A stretch of DNA of 64,000 bases from assembly GCF_000622385.1 (NCBI RefSeq), contig NZ_JASD01000002.1, positions 43,428-107,427 on the forward strand, read 5' to 3'. The notes beneath the pieces are model-generated. The model was not told where the DNA came from. It saw nothing but the letters and a program-made list of their open reading frames with translations, and did no database searches. Below, one piece after another: positions 26,289 through 34,670 of this stretch. Position 1 is the first letter of the stretch. Each line of letters opens with the position of its first letter. The position numbers and the translations under genes are program-made. Origin of the DNA: Sulfitobacter noctilucicola. Lineage in GTDB: Bacteria; Pseudomonadota; Alphaproteobacteria; Rhodobacterales; Rhodobacteraceae.

Positions 26289-27212
26289 ATGAAACTCGTC
26301 ACCTATAAAGCCCACGTCGAAGCCCCCGCCCGGCTGGGTGTCATCGAAGACGGCATTGTTGTGGATGTTGCAGGCTTTGGCGAAGCGGTGGGCCTTGATC
26401 TGCCGGACCGTATGCTCGACTTTATCGATCTGGGGCCGGTTGCCGTGCGCCAGTTGCGTAACGCTTTGCATACTGCGGATGGTGACTGGGGCAATGCGCT
26501 CGCCCTGCCGGTTGAAACAGTCAAACTGCTGGCCCCTATCCCGCGCCCGCGCAAAAACATCTTCGGCATCGGCCTGAACTACCTTGATCACATCACCGAA
26601 AGCGCCAAGGCGCTTGATACCGATGACGCACTGCCCAAAGAACCTGTCGTCTTTTCGAAACCGCCCACCGCTGTTGTCGGGCCCGGCGATCCGGTACGCC
26701 ATGACGCCAGTATGACCCAGCAACTCGATTGGGAAGTAGAACTGGCCGTCATTATCGGCACCACTGCCAGCCAGACCAAGCGTGAAAACGCCCTTGCACA
26801 TGTCTTCGGATATTCCGTCATGATCGACATCTCGGCGCGCGACAACCGCCGCGCGGGACAGTGGATTTTCTCGAAGGGCATGGACAGCTACGCACCTTTC
26901 GGGCCGTGCATCGTGACCGCAGACGAAATCCCCGATCCGCAGCAGCTTGATCTGTGGCTGACTGTCAACGGTGTGGAAAAACAGCGCTCGAACACCGCCA
27001 AGATGCTGTTCAAGGTTGATGAGCTGATATCGGATGTCAGCCGCGGCATCACGCTGGAGCCGGGCGATATCATCGCATCCGGCACCCCCGAAGGTGTCGG
27101 CGCGGGGCGTGATCCGCAAGAATGGCTCTGGCCGGGCGATGTAATGGAAGCGCATGTCGAAGGCATTGGCACGATCCGCCATCCCGTCATCAACGCGACC
27201 GAGTTCAAATGA
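26289..27212 (+). CDS. Fumarylacetoacetate hydrolase family, probable maleyl/fumarylpyruvate hydrolase
   Basis: 307 residues with the FAH C-terminal domain: IFGIGLNYLDHITES, the metal-binding acidic block DWEVELAVIIG, GYSVMIDISARD and the end motif GDIIASGTPEGVGAG. It should hydrolyse the ring-opened product of gentisate dioxygenase to pyruvate plus fumarate or maleate. No glutathione-dependent maleylpyruvate isomerase gene is present in the window, so direct hydrolysis of maleylpyruvate is possible. The stop overlaps the next start (ATGA). Confidence 0.85.
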   Translation: MKLVTYKAHVEAPARLGVIEDGIVVDVAGFGEAVGLDLPDRMLDFIDLGPVAVRQLRNALHTADGDWGNALALPVETVKLLAPIPRPRKNIFGIGLNYLDHITESAKALDTDDALPKEPVVFSKPPTAVVGPGDPVRHDASMTQQLDWEVELAVIIGTTASQTKRENALAHVFGYSVMIDISARDNRRAGQWIFSKGMDSYAPFGPCIVTADEIPDPQQLDLWLTVNGVEKQRSNTAKMLFKVDELISDVSRGITLEPGDIIASGTPEGVGAGRDPQEWLWPGDVMEAHVEGIGTIRHPVINATEFK

Positions 27213-28066
27213 ACGCAGGCACCATCAATCCCCGGATTGACCACGACTTCAATGCCCGCGAAAGCGTGGCATCTTTCGACGATGAATTCGGCAAGCTGAC
27301 GGTGCTAAGCGACAAGGCGATGGCAGACCTCCCTCGCGAAGCGGATATTGTGTTCGACCGCGAAAGCGGCTCAAAACTGGACCTTTACGGCATTGCGCCG
27401 GGCAGACCGGTATTCTTGTGGATACACGGGGGCTATTGGCGGCTTGGCACCAAAGAAGGCAATGCCTTTGCCGCACCCGGTTTGGTGGATCACGGCATCG
27501 CTGTTGCTGTCATGGACTATTCGCTCGCACCTGCGGTGAGCCTTGAACAGATCGTGCACGAGGTTCGCGCCGCTGTTAGTTGGTTACACCGCAAGGGTAA
27601 TCTCTACGGGCTCGACGCCCGTCGTATCCATGTTGGCGGATCATCTGCTGGCGGGCACCTGACCGGCGCTGTCATCGCAGACGGGTGGCGGTCGGACTAC
27701 GGCCTGCCCGAAGATGTGATCGGCACGGCCTTGGCGCTCAGCGGGATATATGATCTGGAGCCGCTTCTTCACACGCAGGTCAACACGTGGATGAATATGA
27801 ACATGGGGACTGTCGCGGCGCTCTCTCCGATCCGGCATATCCCTCAAGCAAGCGAAACCGATTTGATACTTTCGGTCGGGGGGCAGGAGCGCGACGGCTT
27901 TTTGCGCGAAACTGCGGCTTACCACGATGCCTGCGCGGCCAAGGCGATGCAGGTTCAGACCATCGCGATGCCCAAGTACAATCACTTCGATATCACAGGC
28001 ACACTGTCCGACCCCGCCTCAGAACTGGTTGAGGCAACCGCGCGCTCTATCCAGAAAGTCACCTGA
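27209..28066 (+). CDS. Alpha/beta hydrolase, arylformamidase-like (HGGYW)
   Basis: 285 residues. The oxyanion motif HGGYW (residues 73-77) and nucleophile motif G-S-S-A-G (Ser146) are those of the kynurenine formamidase/esterase-lipase group; a late catalytic-His candidate lies in KYNHFDI. The reaction could be hydrolysis of an aryl amide, formamide or ester to release the ring acid for the dioxygenase. The start at 27209 is fixed by the ATGA overlap with the FAH gene; the longer frame upstream lies inside that gene. It is followed without gap by the flavin-reductase-like gene. Confidence 0.78.
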   Translation: MNAGTINPRIDHDFNARESVASFDDEFGKLTVLSDKAMADLPREADIVFDRESGSKLDLYGIAPGRPVFLWIHGGYWRLGTKEGNAFAAPGLVDHGIAVAVMDYSLAPAVSLEQIVHEVRAAVSWLHRKGNLYGLDARRIHVGGSSAGGHLTGAVIADGWRSDYGLPEDVIGTALALSGIYDLEPLLHTQVNTWMNMNMGTVAALSPIRHIPQASETDLILSVGGQERDGFLRETAAYHDACAAKAMQVQTIAMPKYNHFDITGTLSDPASELVEATARSIQKVT

Positions 28067-28711
28067 ATGCGGTTCGACCTTGATCCCGCCACGCCGCAGC
28101 TCAGCTACAAACTGCTGGCGGCTTGCGTGACGCCGCGCCCGATCGCCTGGGTGTCGACCCTTTCGACAGGTGGCATAATCAATGCCGCACCCTATAGCTT
28201 TTTCAATGCCATGGGGCACACACCGCCCACGGTTGCCATCGGCATTCTGGCGGACCCCGAAAAGGGATGGAAGGACACCGCCCGCAATATCCTTGATACC
28301 GGCGAATTCGTCGTCAATCTGGTGACGGAAGAGATGGGCGAGGCGATGAACCTGACGTGCATGAATGCCCCGTCCGAGGTGAGTGAGATGCCGATCGCCG
28401 GTCTGCAATCCGCGCCGTCGACGCATATCAAACCTCCTCGCATCGCCGGTGCGCCGGTGTCATTCGAATGCACGACCCACACCGTCGTGACCACCAGCCC
28501 ACAACAAGCCATCGTTATCGGACAGGTGCAGGCCATTCACGTCGCGGATCAGTTCGTTCTGGATGCTGAGAAATGCTACATCGACGCGCCTGCCATGAAC
28601 CTTATCGGGCGCACGCATGGGTCGGGTTGGTACACACGCACGACGGACCAATTTCAAATGACCCGACCTGATTATGATGAATGGGCGGCCGCAAACGACA
28701 CCGAAGAATAA
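28067..28711 (+). CDS. Flavin reductase-like FMN-binding protein
   Basis: 214 residues of the flavin-reductase-like/FMN-binding split-barrel family: VTPRPIAWVSTLSTGG, NAAPYSFFNAMGHTPP and DTARNILDTGEFVVNLV. Such proteins provide reduced flavin to a monooxygenase or act as stand-alone flavoenzymes. The ATG directly follows the stop of the hydrolase gene. No partner monooxygenase gene is in the window. It converges with the thioesterase gene, 7 bases apart. Confidence 0.8.
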   Translation: MRFDLDPATPQLSYKLLAACVTPRPIAWVSTLSTGGIINAAPYSFFNAMGHTPPTVAIGILADPEKGWKDTARNILDTGEFVVNLVTEEMGEAMNLTCMNAPSEVSEMPIAGLQSAPSTHIKPPRIAGAPVSFECTTHTVVTTSPQQAIVIGQVQAIHVADQFVLDAEKCYIDAPAMNLIGRTHGSGWYTRTTDQFQMTRPDYDEWAAANDTEE

Positions 28712-28718
28712 CCCTTCT

Positions 28719-29129
28719 TCAAGCTGCGTCTTTCACGATCCGCATCTCGATAAGCTGACGCAGGTCATCCGGCCACGGCGTTGATTTGCCGTGCGCGTCG
28801 GTCAGAACCAACGTAGACGTTGCCAGAAAACGCCGCTCCCCCTCGCAGGTGGCTTCGGTCGTGATCCCCAGACTGGATCTGCCGATACGGGTGCAAATAA
28901 GCGCCAGTTCAAGGTGATCCCCATGCCGGCTTGGTGCAGTGAACTGCACCGAAATCTCTGCTGTCGGCACACCCCCATCTTCGTGCAGCGTCTCGAACGG
29001 GCAATTGAGGGCGTCATCAAAGAACGCCTCGACACAATCGTTAATCATCTCGAAATAACGCGGATAGAATACGATGCCTGCCGGATCGCAGTGTTTGAAC
29101 TTCACCTTCTGCGGCATAACGAAACGCAT
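28719..29129 (-). CDS. 4-Hydroxybenzoyl-CoA thioesterase family protein
   Basis: 136 residues, hotdog-fold thioesterase. The catalytic motif HCDPAGIVFYPRYFEMIND places Asp15 as the active acid of the Pseudomonas-type 4-hydroxybenzoyl-CoA thioesterase. The start at 29129 has AAGGAG 6 bases before it; the longer frame uses a poor start at 29147. In a gentisate cluster it could release gentisate from gentisyl-CoA, as in the CoA-dependent salicylate route. That is inference. It is minus strand, after the Rid-family gene and probably in the same transcript as the transporter genes. Confidence 0.82.
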   Translation of the reverse strand: MRFVMPQKVKFKHCDPAGIVFYPRYFEMINDCVEAFFDDALNCPFETLHEDGGVPTAEISVQFTAPSRHGDHLELALICTRIGRSSLGITTEATCEGERRFLATSTLVLTDAHGKSTPWPDDLRQLIEMRIVKDAA

Positions 29130-29201
29130 TGTCTTCTCCTTGGTCAAAACGCCCCCCGGGGTTGGAATTGAGATAGCCTGCGTGTCGCTATAACAACCGC
29201 G

Positions 29202-29594
29202 TCAAAGCACCGCAGTTGCCTCGATTTCAAGCAAAGCTTCATCCTCGACCAGGCCTGCAACGACCACCATGGTCATCGCTGGGAAATGCCGCCCCAAAAC
29301 GCGGCGATAGACTTCTCCGACTTCGCGCTGTCGCGCAACATATTCTTTCTTGTCCACCACATACCAAGTCAGCCGCACCAGATCCTCGATCTTGCCGCCC
29401 GCGGCCTCAAGCACATCGACGATGTTGCGCAGGGCTTGTTCCATCTGACCGATAAAATCATGGGTTTCGAATTTTTGCTCTGCCGTCCAGCCGATCTGCC
29501 CGCCGATAAACAACTGGTTGTCATCTGTTTTGACCCCGTTGGCATAACCTTTTGCCTTGGCCCAGCCTTCGGGCTGAATTACGTCATGTGGCAT
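29202..29594 (-). CDS. Rid (YjgF/YER057c/UK114) family protein
   Basis: 130 residues, Rid family (trimeric enamine/imine deaminase fold): GGQIGWTAEQKFE, ALRNIVDVLEAAG and the C-terminal DEALLEIEATAVL. The arginine that defines archetypal RidA (in a P-A-R-S context) is replaced: here the segment reads FPAMTMVVVAGL. It is therefore more likely one of the other Rid subfamilies often found in catabolic operons than housekeeping RidA. The start 29594 has AAGGAAG before it. It lies between the thioesterase and transporter genes. Confidence 0.82.
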   Translation of the reverse strand: MPHDVIQPEGWAKAKGYANGVKTDDNQLFIGGQIGWTAEQKFETHDFIGQMEQALRNIVDVLEAAGGKIEDLVRLTWYVVDKKEYVARQREVGEVYRRVLGRHFPAMTMVVVAGLVEDEALLEIEATAVL

Positions 29595-29638
29595 CTTACT
29601 TCCTTCTTTTTTGTGGGGCGTCACGATGCCTCACCTGT

Positions 29639-30328
29639 TTACACACCCAGATATCGGTCCCTGATATCACCGCTCAGCGCGTCGATTGTGCCGCTCCAGA
29701 CCGACACGCCACGCTCAAGCACGACGACTTGATCTGCAATCTGGCGCAGTTCACTCAATGTTTTGTCGACCACCAGAATGGACAGATCACCCGACTTCTT
29801 GAGCGTCGATATCGCTGCCCAGATTTCCTGGCGCACCACAGGGGCAAGCCCCTCTGTCGCCTCATCAAGGATCAGCAGGCGCGGGTTCGTCATCAACGCA
29901 CGCCCGATGGCAAGCATCTGCTGCTCTCCACCCGAAAGCGATCCGGCCAGTTGGTCATGCCGTTCCGCCAAACGCGGGAACAATGCATGCACCTTGTCAA
30001 AATCCCACAGACCGGGCCGCGCAGAGGCATAGAGGTTTTCGTAAACGCTCAGGTTTGTGAAACAGCGACGTCCTTCTGGCACCAGTCCCAAACCCAAGCG
30101 CGCAGCCTTGTGCGCAGGCAAGCCGCCGATGTCCTTTCCGGCAAACTCCACCGATCCTTCGCTATGCTGGAGCAGCCGGCAAATCACTTTGATCGTTGTG
30201 GATTTGCCCATGCCGTTGCGCCCCATCAGCGCCAGCACCTGCCCTTCTTCTATGGTCAGATCTACACCGAACAGCGCTTGCGAGGCGCCGTAACTTGCGG
30301 TGATTTGTTTGAGGGCCAACAGGCTCAT
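29639..30328 (-). CDS. livF: Branched-chain/aromatic acid ABC transporter ATPase LivF-type
   Basis: 229 residues, cytoplasmic ATPase of a HAAT-family importer: Walker A GRNGMGKSTT, signature LSGGEQQMLAIGRALM and Walker B LLILDEATEGL. Short LivF-like size. Its start overlaps the livG stop by 4 bases. The gene symbol reflects family position; the cargo is more likely an aromatic acid than leucine, given the gentisate genes next to it. Confidence 0.9.
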   Translation of the reverse strand: MSLLALKQITASYGASQALFGVDLTIEEGQVLALMGRNGMGKSTTIKVICRLLQHSEGSVEFAGKDIGGLPAHKAARLGLGLVPEGRRCFTNLSVYENLYASARPGLWDFDKVHALFPRLAERHDQLAGSLSGGEQQMLAIGRALMTNPRLLILDEATEGLAPVVRQEIWAAISTLKKSGDLSILVVDKTLSELRQIADQVVVLERGVSVWSGTIDALSGDIRDRYLGV

Positions 30329-31086
30329 GCCGCGTCCTCCTCACCCAGATAAGCGGTGCGCACTTCGGGATTGCTCCGAATATCTTCGACACTGCCGCTT
30401 GCGATGATCTTGCCGTAAACCAACACACTGATCCTGTCGGCGAGCGCGAAGACCGCGTCCATGTCATGCTCGACCAAAAGGATCGGTGCTTCCTGCTTTA
30501 GATCATTCAGAAAACCGGTCAGCTCTTTTGAGCCTTCCGCGCCCATGCCCGCCATTGGTTCATCCATCAAGAATGCCTTGGGCGTCAGGGTCAGCGCAAC
30601 CGCCACTTCCAGCTGGCGCCGCTGTCCGTGGGACAGTTCGGCCGTCTTAGTATCTCGGGCAGCATCCAGTCCAACACGCGCCAGCGCATCTGTGGCCCGT
30701 GCCAAAAACGCGGTATCTTTCATCGCCGGCTTGAAAAATCTAAAGGCTCCACCGCTTTGACCAACCGCTCCCAGCACGACATTTTCCAGCACTGTGAAAT
30801 CCATTGCCAGCGCGGATATCTGGAAGGTGCGGGCCAATCCCAAACGTGCGCGCTGCGCCACGGACAAGGCTGTCACATCGCGCCCTTCAAAGTGGACACT
30901 GCCCATGTCAGGTTTCAGTCCGCCAGCAATCTGCTTGATGAGCGTTGATTTACCAGCACCGTTCGGGCCGATCAGCGCGTGAATTTCGCCCTCACGCAGA
31001 TCAAGAGATATCCCGTCGCTGGCTTTTAGCGCACCGAAACTCTTGTGAATGTCCGTCACTGTCAGAATGCTATCCGGCACGACCAT
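30325..31086 (-). CDS. livG: ABC transporter ATPase LivG-type
   Basis: 253 residues with Walker A GPNGAGKSTLIK, signature LSHGQRRQLEVAVAL and Walker B FLMDEPMAGMG, plus the LivG-type extended C-terminus. It pairs with LivF on the permeases. It overlaps livM by 17 bp and livF by 4 bp. Confidence 0.9.
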   Translation of the reverse strand: MVVPDSILTVTDIHKSFGALKASDGISLDLREGEIHALIGPNGAGKSTLIKQIAGGLKPDMGSVHFEGRDVTALSVAQRARLGLARTFQISALAMDFTVLENVVLGAVGQSGGAFRFFKPAMKDTAFLARATDALARVGLDAARDTKTAELSHGQRRQLEVAVALTLTPKAFLMDEPMAGMGAEGSKELTGFLNDLKQEAPILLVEHDMDAVFALADRISVLVYGKIIASGSVEDIRSNPEVRTAYLGEEDAA

Positions 31087-32056
31087 GCTCCTTCTTGCTC
31101 AGCGCACCGATGATGCCGCCCTTTGCAAACAACACCACAAACAGCAAGATCGCCCCAAGATAGATGAACCAGTAATCCGACAATCCGCCCAGAAAATGCT
31201 CTAGCATGATATAGACCGCTGCTCCGACAACGGGTCCGAACAACCGTGCCACGCCACCCAGAATGATAAAGATCATAATTTCGCCCGAGATTTGCCAGCT
31301 GAACATGGTCGGGCTGACAAACCGGTTGAGGTCGGCAAAAAGCGCACCGGCAAGACCGGTAATAGCCCCTGAAATGACAAAAGCGACCAGTCGCACGCGG
31401 GGTACATTGATACCGACAGTCAGTGCGCGTTCCTCGTTCTGGTGGGCACCATTCAGGGCCAGACCGAAGGGTGACTTGTTCAAGCGGTCGACCAGAAACA
31501 GCACCGCGCACAAGATCACGAAACAGATACCGAAGAACTGGATTGGATCAAGTGTGTTCAGCCCCGGAAACTGGTTGCGCACATAGATCGACAGCCCGTC
31601 CTCACCGCCATATGCGGGCCAGCTGATGGTGAAGTAATAGAACATCTGCCCGAAAGCGAGCGTCACCATTATGAAGTAGACGCCACTGGTTCGCAGGCTT
31701 AGCGCCCCGATCAAAAGCGCCAGCAAGGCGCTGGCGATGCTTGCCACCAGCCAAATCACCGGCATTGAATTGGTCCCTTCAATCAGGAAGGGGGACTGCA
31801 TAATCGGCGTATAGCTTTGCGCGTGGCTGGCAAGAATGCCCATGGCATAACCGCCCATGCCAAAAAACGCGGCGTGGCCAAAACTGACCAAACCACCCTG
31901 TCCCAGCGCGATATTCAACCCGACACCAGCCAAGGCAAATATCACAGCGCGGGTGGCAAGCGTGATGGTGAAAGGTTCATCCGTGAAAACCGCATAGACC
32001 GGGACAAGGACCAGCAAAACCAGCACGATCAGATTAAGGGTACGTTCCTGCATCAT
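31070..32056 (-). CDS. livM: ABC transporter permease LivM-type
   Basis: 328 residues, about eight to ten membrane helices. The LivM signature GLNIALGQGGLVSFGHAAFFGMGG is near residue 50 (cited by region; key residues GQGGLVSFGHAAF). The EAA-like loop is in GINVPRVRLVAFVISGAITG. It starts 1 base after the livH stop. Confidence 0.9.
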   Translation of the reverse strand: MMQERTLNLIVLVLLVLVPVYAVFTDEPFTITLATRAVIFALAGVGLNIALGQGGLVSFGHAAFFGMGGYAMGILASHAQSYTPIMQSPFLIEGTNSMPVIWLVASIASALLALLIGALSLRTSGVYFIMVTLAFGQMFYYFTISWPAYGGEDGLSIYVRNQFPGLNTLDPIQFFGICFVILCAVLFLVDRLNKSPFGLALNGAHQNEERALTVGINVPRVRLVAFVISGAITGLAGALFADLNRFVSPTMFSWQISGEIMIFIILGGVARLFGPVVGAAVYIMLEHFLGGLSDYWFIYLGAILLFVVLFAKGGIIGALSKKEHGRAG

Positions 32057-32057
32057 C

Positions 32058-32975
32058 TCAAGCTGCCCCGAAAAGGCCGGTGGGTTTGAAGATCAAAACC
32101 CCCGCCATCAGAATATAAATCAGCATGGAAGCCAGCGCAGAACCGATGGTGGTAGCGGTTGACGGTTCCATGAATGTGCCGAAAAGGACGGGCAGCAAGG
32201 TTCTGCCCAAGGTATCTGTGAGACCTACCAGAATAGCACCCGCAAGCGCCCCCTTGATTGACCCGATCCCGCCGATGACGATTACCACAAATGCAAGGAT
32301 CAGCACCGGCTCGCCCATTCCCACTTCAACTGACTGGATCGCGCCGACCAAGGCACCCGACAATCCGGCAAGTGCCGCCCCCAGGGCAAACACCATCGTG
32401 TACAGAACCGAAATATCGACACCCAATGCGCCGATCATCTCCCGGTCGTTTTCACCGGCGCGGATGCGCATGCCAACGCGGGTTTTCGAGATCAGCAGGA
32501 ACAATCCTACAGCCACAGCCAGACCGATACCGATGATAGTGAGCCGGTAAAGCGAATACTGGATGCCACCAGGCAGCATGATCGAGCCCTTCAGCGCGTC
32601 GGGAATATTCAAAAACAGCGGGAAAGATCCAAAGATCCAACGCGTCCCTTCGGAAAAGATCAGGATCAGCGCAAAGGTCGCCAGTACCTGATCCAGATGG
32701 TCGCGTTTATAGAGACGGCGTATCACCGTCAGCTCCACAATGGCCCCCACGATGGCCGCCGCCATCAGGCTTGCCACCAGCGCCAGAAAGAAGTTTCCGG
32801 TCCAGCCTGCAACTGATGCCGCCGCAAACGCACCGACCATGTAAAGCGAGCCATGTGCGAGGTTGATCAACCCCATCACCCCGAAGATCAGGGTCAGCCC
32901 CGCTGCCATCAGAAACAGCATTACGCCGAATTGCAGCCCGTTAAGGATCTGCTCGAACAGTAGAATTGTCGTCAT
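32058..32975 (-). CDS. livH: ABC transporter permease LivH-type
   Basis: 305 residues, integral membrane permease of the LivH family: LTLIFGVMGLINLAHGSLYM near the N-terminus and VIVIGGIGSIKGALAGAI in the EAA-like region. It partners LivM in the inner membrane. It is separated from the binding-protein gene by 58 bases containing a hairpin. Confidence 0.9.
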   Translation of the reverse strand: MTTILLFEQILNGLQFGVMLFLMAAGLTLIFGVMGLINLAHGSLYMVGAFAAASVAGWTGNFFLALVASLMAAAIVGAIVELTVIRRLYKRDHLDQVLATFALILIFSEGTRWIFGSFPLFLNIPDALKGSIMLPGGIQYSLYRLTIIGIGLAVAVGLFLLISKTRVGMRIRAGENDREMIGALGVDISVLYTMVFALGAALAGLSGALVGAIQSVEVGMGEPVLILAFVVIVIGGIGSIKGALAGAILVGLTDTLGRTLLPVLFGTFMEPSTATTIGSALASMLIYILMAGVLIFKPTGLFGAA

Positions 32976-32996
32976 CGAGCACCCCTTTCAGGTGTC

Positions 32997-33020
32997 CTCC
33001 GGCAACAAACGCTGCCGGAG
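32997..33020 (-). other. Hairpin between binding-protein gene and livH
   Basis: A perfect 8-bp stem (CTCCGGCA / TGCCGGAG) with an 8-base loop and no T-run. In this position hairpins commonly protect the 3' end of the abundant binding-protein mRNA and reduce read-through into the permease genes. Confidence 0.5.
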
Positions 33021-33033
33021 ACTGAAGTAGTGC

Positions 33034-34203
33034 TTAGAGCTTGCACTCTGCTGCATAGACGTCCTGACGGTCTTCCATCGCGATGCCGATGATCTTGTTG
33101 GTATAGACGTCACCGTCCTTGACCACTTCGCGCACATAGAAATCTTGAATCGGATGCTGGTTGTTGCCGAATTCAAAATCGCCGCGGGTCGATACAAAGT
33201 CAGCCGCGCGCAGTGCTTCGCGGAATGCATCGCTGTCTTTGATGTCCGCCTTGGCAGATGCAGACACGATCAGGTTGGCTGTATCAAACGCCTGTTGTGC
33301 ATAGATGGACGGAATGCGTCCGTACTCTGCCTTGAAGGTTTCAACAAACGCCTTGCTGGCTTCATTATCCAGATCGGGGCTCCACTGGGCGGTGTTGTGA
33401 ATACCCAAAGCCGCATCGCCGACAGCACCCACGATGGTCTGGTCAAAGCTGAAGGCGGGGCCAACAACCGGAAGGCCGATGCCGCTATCCGCATATTGCT
33501 TTAGAAATGAAATCCCCATGCCGCCGGGCAGGAAGAAAAAGATCCCGTCAGCACCGGACGCACGGATCTGTGCGATCTCGGCGGCATAGTCGGTCTGCCC
33601 CAACTGCGTGAACAACTCTCCGGCAAGCTCACCCTCATAGGTGCGTTTGAACCCTGTCAGAGCATCCGTGCCCGCAGGATAGTTCGGCGCGAGGATAAAA
33701 GGCTTTTCGAACCCGAGCTCTTTGGCGTGGGCACCGGCCGCCTCGTGCAGGCCGTCATTCTGCCATGCGACGTTGAAGTAATTCTCGTGACAGCCACGCC
33801 CCGCAAGCTGCGCAGGTCCCGCGTTGGGCGAGATATAGAATTTACCCTGTGCCGTGGTTGCAGGCGCCACAGCCAGCGCAAGGTTCGACCAAACGATACC
33901 GGTCATGATATCGACCTTCTCTGACTGCAACATCTTGTCCGCGACCTTTACGGCCACGTCCGGTTTGCGCTGATCGTCCTCTACAACCACGTCGATCCCG
34001 ACATCGCCCGCCTGCTTGATGCCTAACAGGAACCCGTCGCGAATATCGACACCAAGGGCAGCACCACCGCCCGTGAGCGTTGTGATCAAACCAACCTTCA
34101 GCTTGCTGTGGCCTTCTGCCAAAGCACCGCCTGCCAGAGCGAGGGCAACAGCCGCTGTCGCGCCAAGCAAGCCGAATGATTTTCTAGTAAAACCTACTTC
34201 CAT
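33034..34203 (-). CDS. ABC transporter periplasmic substrate-binding protein (LivK-like)
   Basis: 389 residues. Signal peptide MEVGFTRKSFGLLGATAAVA with cleavage after ALA near residue 29, then a peripla_BP_6-type domain (LKVGLITTLTGGGAALGVDI, VDIMTGIVWSNLALAVAP, GADGIFFFLPGGMG). The family binds branched-chain amino acids, amides or aromatic acids. The start 34203 has GGGAG about 7 bases before it; the frame extends 30 codons upstream without signal-peptide character. It is the first gene of the minus-strand transport operon, with an inverted repeat operator 117 bases upstream, so it is probably induced by the aromatic substrate. Confidence 0.88.
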   Translation of the reverse strand: MEVGFTRKSFGLLGATAAVALALAGGALAEGHSKLKVGLITTLTGGGAALGVDIRDGFLLGIKQAGDVGIDVVVEDDQRKPDVAVKVADKMLQSEKVDIMTGIVWSNLALAVAPATTAQGKFYISPNAGPAQLAGRGCHENYFNVAWQNDGLHEAAGAHAKELGFEKPFILAPNYPAGTDALTGFKRTYEGELAGELFTQLGQTDYAAEIAQIRASGADGIFFFLPGGMGISFLKQYADSGIGLPVVGPAFSFDQTIVGAVGDAALGIHNTAQWSPDLDNEASKAFVETFKAEYGRIPSIYAQQAFDTANLIVSASAKADIKDSDAFREALRAADFVSTRGDFEFGNNQHPIQDFYVREVVKDGDVYTNKIIGIAMEDRQDVYAAECKL

Positions 34204-34319
34204 GTATCGTCTCCCAGTTGATGGGTGCGATTGGCCGCACCTCTTGGTCCATCTTGTGACGCTGTGTCGCTGAATGGAACGTCTATTTGTCAAAAACGCT
34301 ACTTGAGCGGCTCTTTTAT

Positions 34320-34346
34320 TTCAAGCTCAAATATTTTGGGCTTGAA
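34320..34346. promoter_or_regulatory. MarR-type operator before transporter operon
   Basis: 27-bp inverted repeat: TTCAAGCTCAAA, 3-base spacer TAT, TTTGGGCTTGAA. 11 of 12 positions mirror. The half-site AAGCTCAAA is the same as in the sequence before the gentisate operon (25111-25119). The MarR protein encoded at 24633 is the obvious candidate to bind both. Confidence 0.7.
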
Positions 34347-34497
34347 GATAACGGATGTGAGGACCGATTTGATTCGTATGGTTCACTCCGGCGTGCGCCA
34401 AGTTGTCGCCCTGCCGAAACATCCACACCCCATATTCACATTCCAAAGATGAAAAAATATGGGGTCAACAATCTGAGAGTGCAGAGAAAAATCGGCA

Positions 34498-34540
34498 TGT
34501 CAGTATTTTCTGACAGTTAAAGTGTCAGCGGTATATTACA
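34498..34540. promoter_or_regulatory. Tandem PpsR/CrtJ sites before ppaA
   Basis: Two TGT-N12-ACA sites: TGTCAGTATTTTCTGACA at 34498-34515 (a perfect inner palindrome) and TGTCAGCGGTATATTACA at 34523-34540, 7 bases apart. This is the paired arrangement bound cooperatively by PpsR/CrtJ, so ppaA is probably under PpsR control. Confidence 0.75.
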
Positions 34541-34670
34541 CTAAGTCATTGAAATTTATGTGGAATTTCTGCCTAAACTTTGTACAAATACCTGACTGTG
34601 CTATGTAACGTAGGGTTAACGGTTTACCTTTGTGTTCACAGAATTCTTGCGCTCATTGTTTGGAGGAATG

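Larger units (their letters stand above)
34204..34670. promoter_or_regulatory. Divergent control region, transporter operon / ppaA
   Basis: 467 bases forming the boundary between the aromatic-acid genes and the photosynthesis cluster. It holds the MarR-like palindrome (34320-34346) on the transporter side and two PpsR-type sites (34498-34540) on the ppaA side. The remaining sequence is AT-rich with no supported gene. A 77-codon open frame (34287-34520) runs across both operators and is not believed. Confidence 0.6.

Noticed and set aside
34287..34520. 77-codon open frame in the control region before ppaA
   Set aside because: It overlaps the MarR-type palindrome and the first PpsR site, and has no recognisable features.
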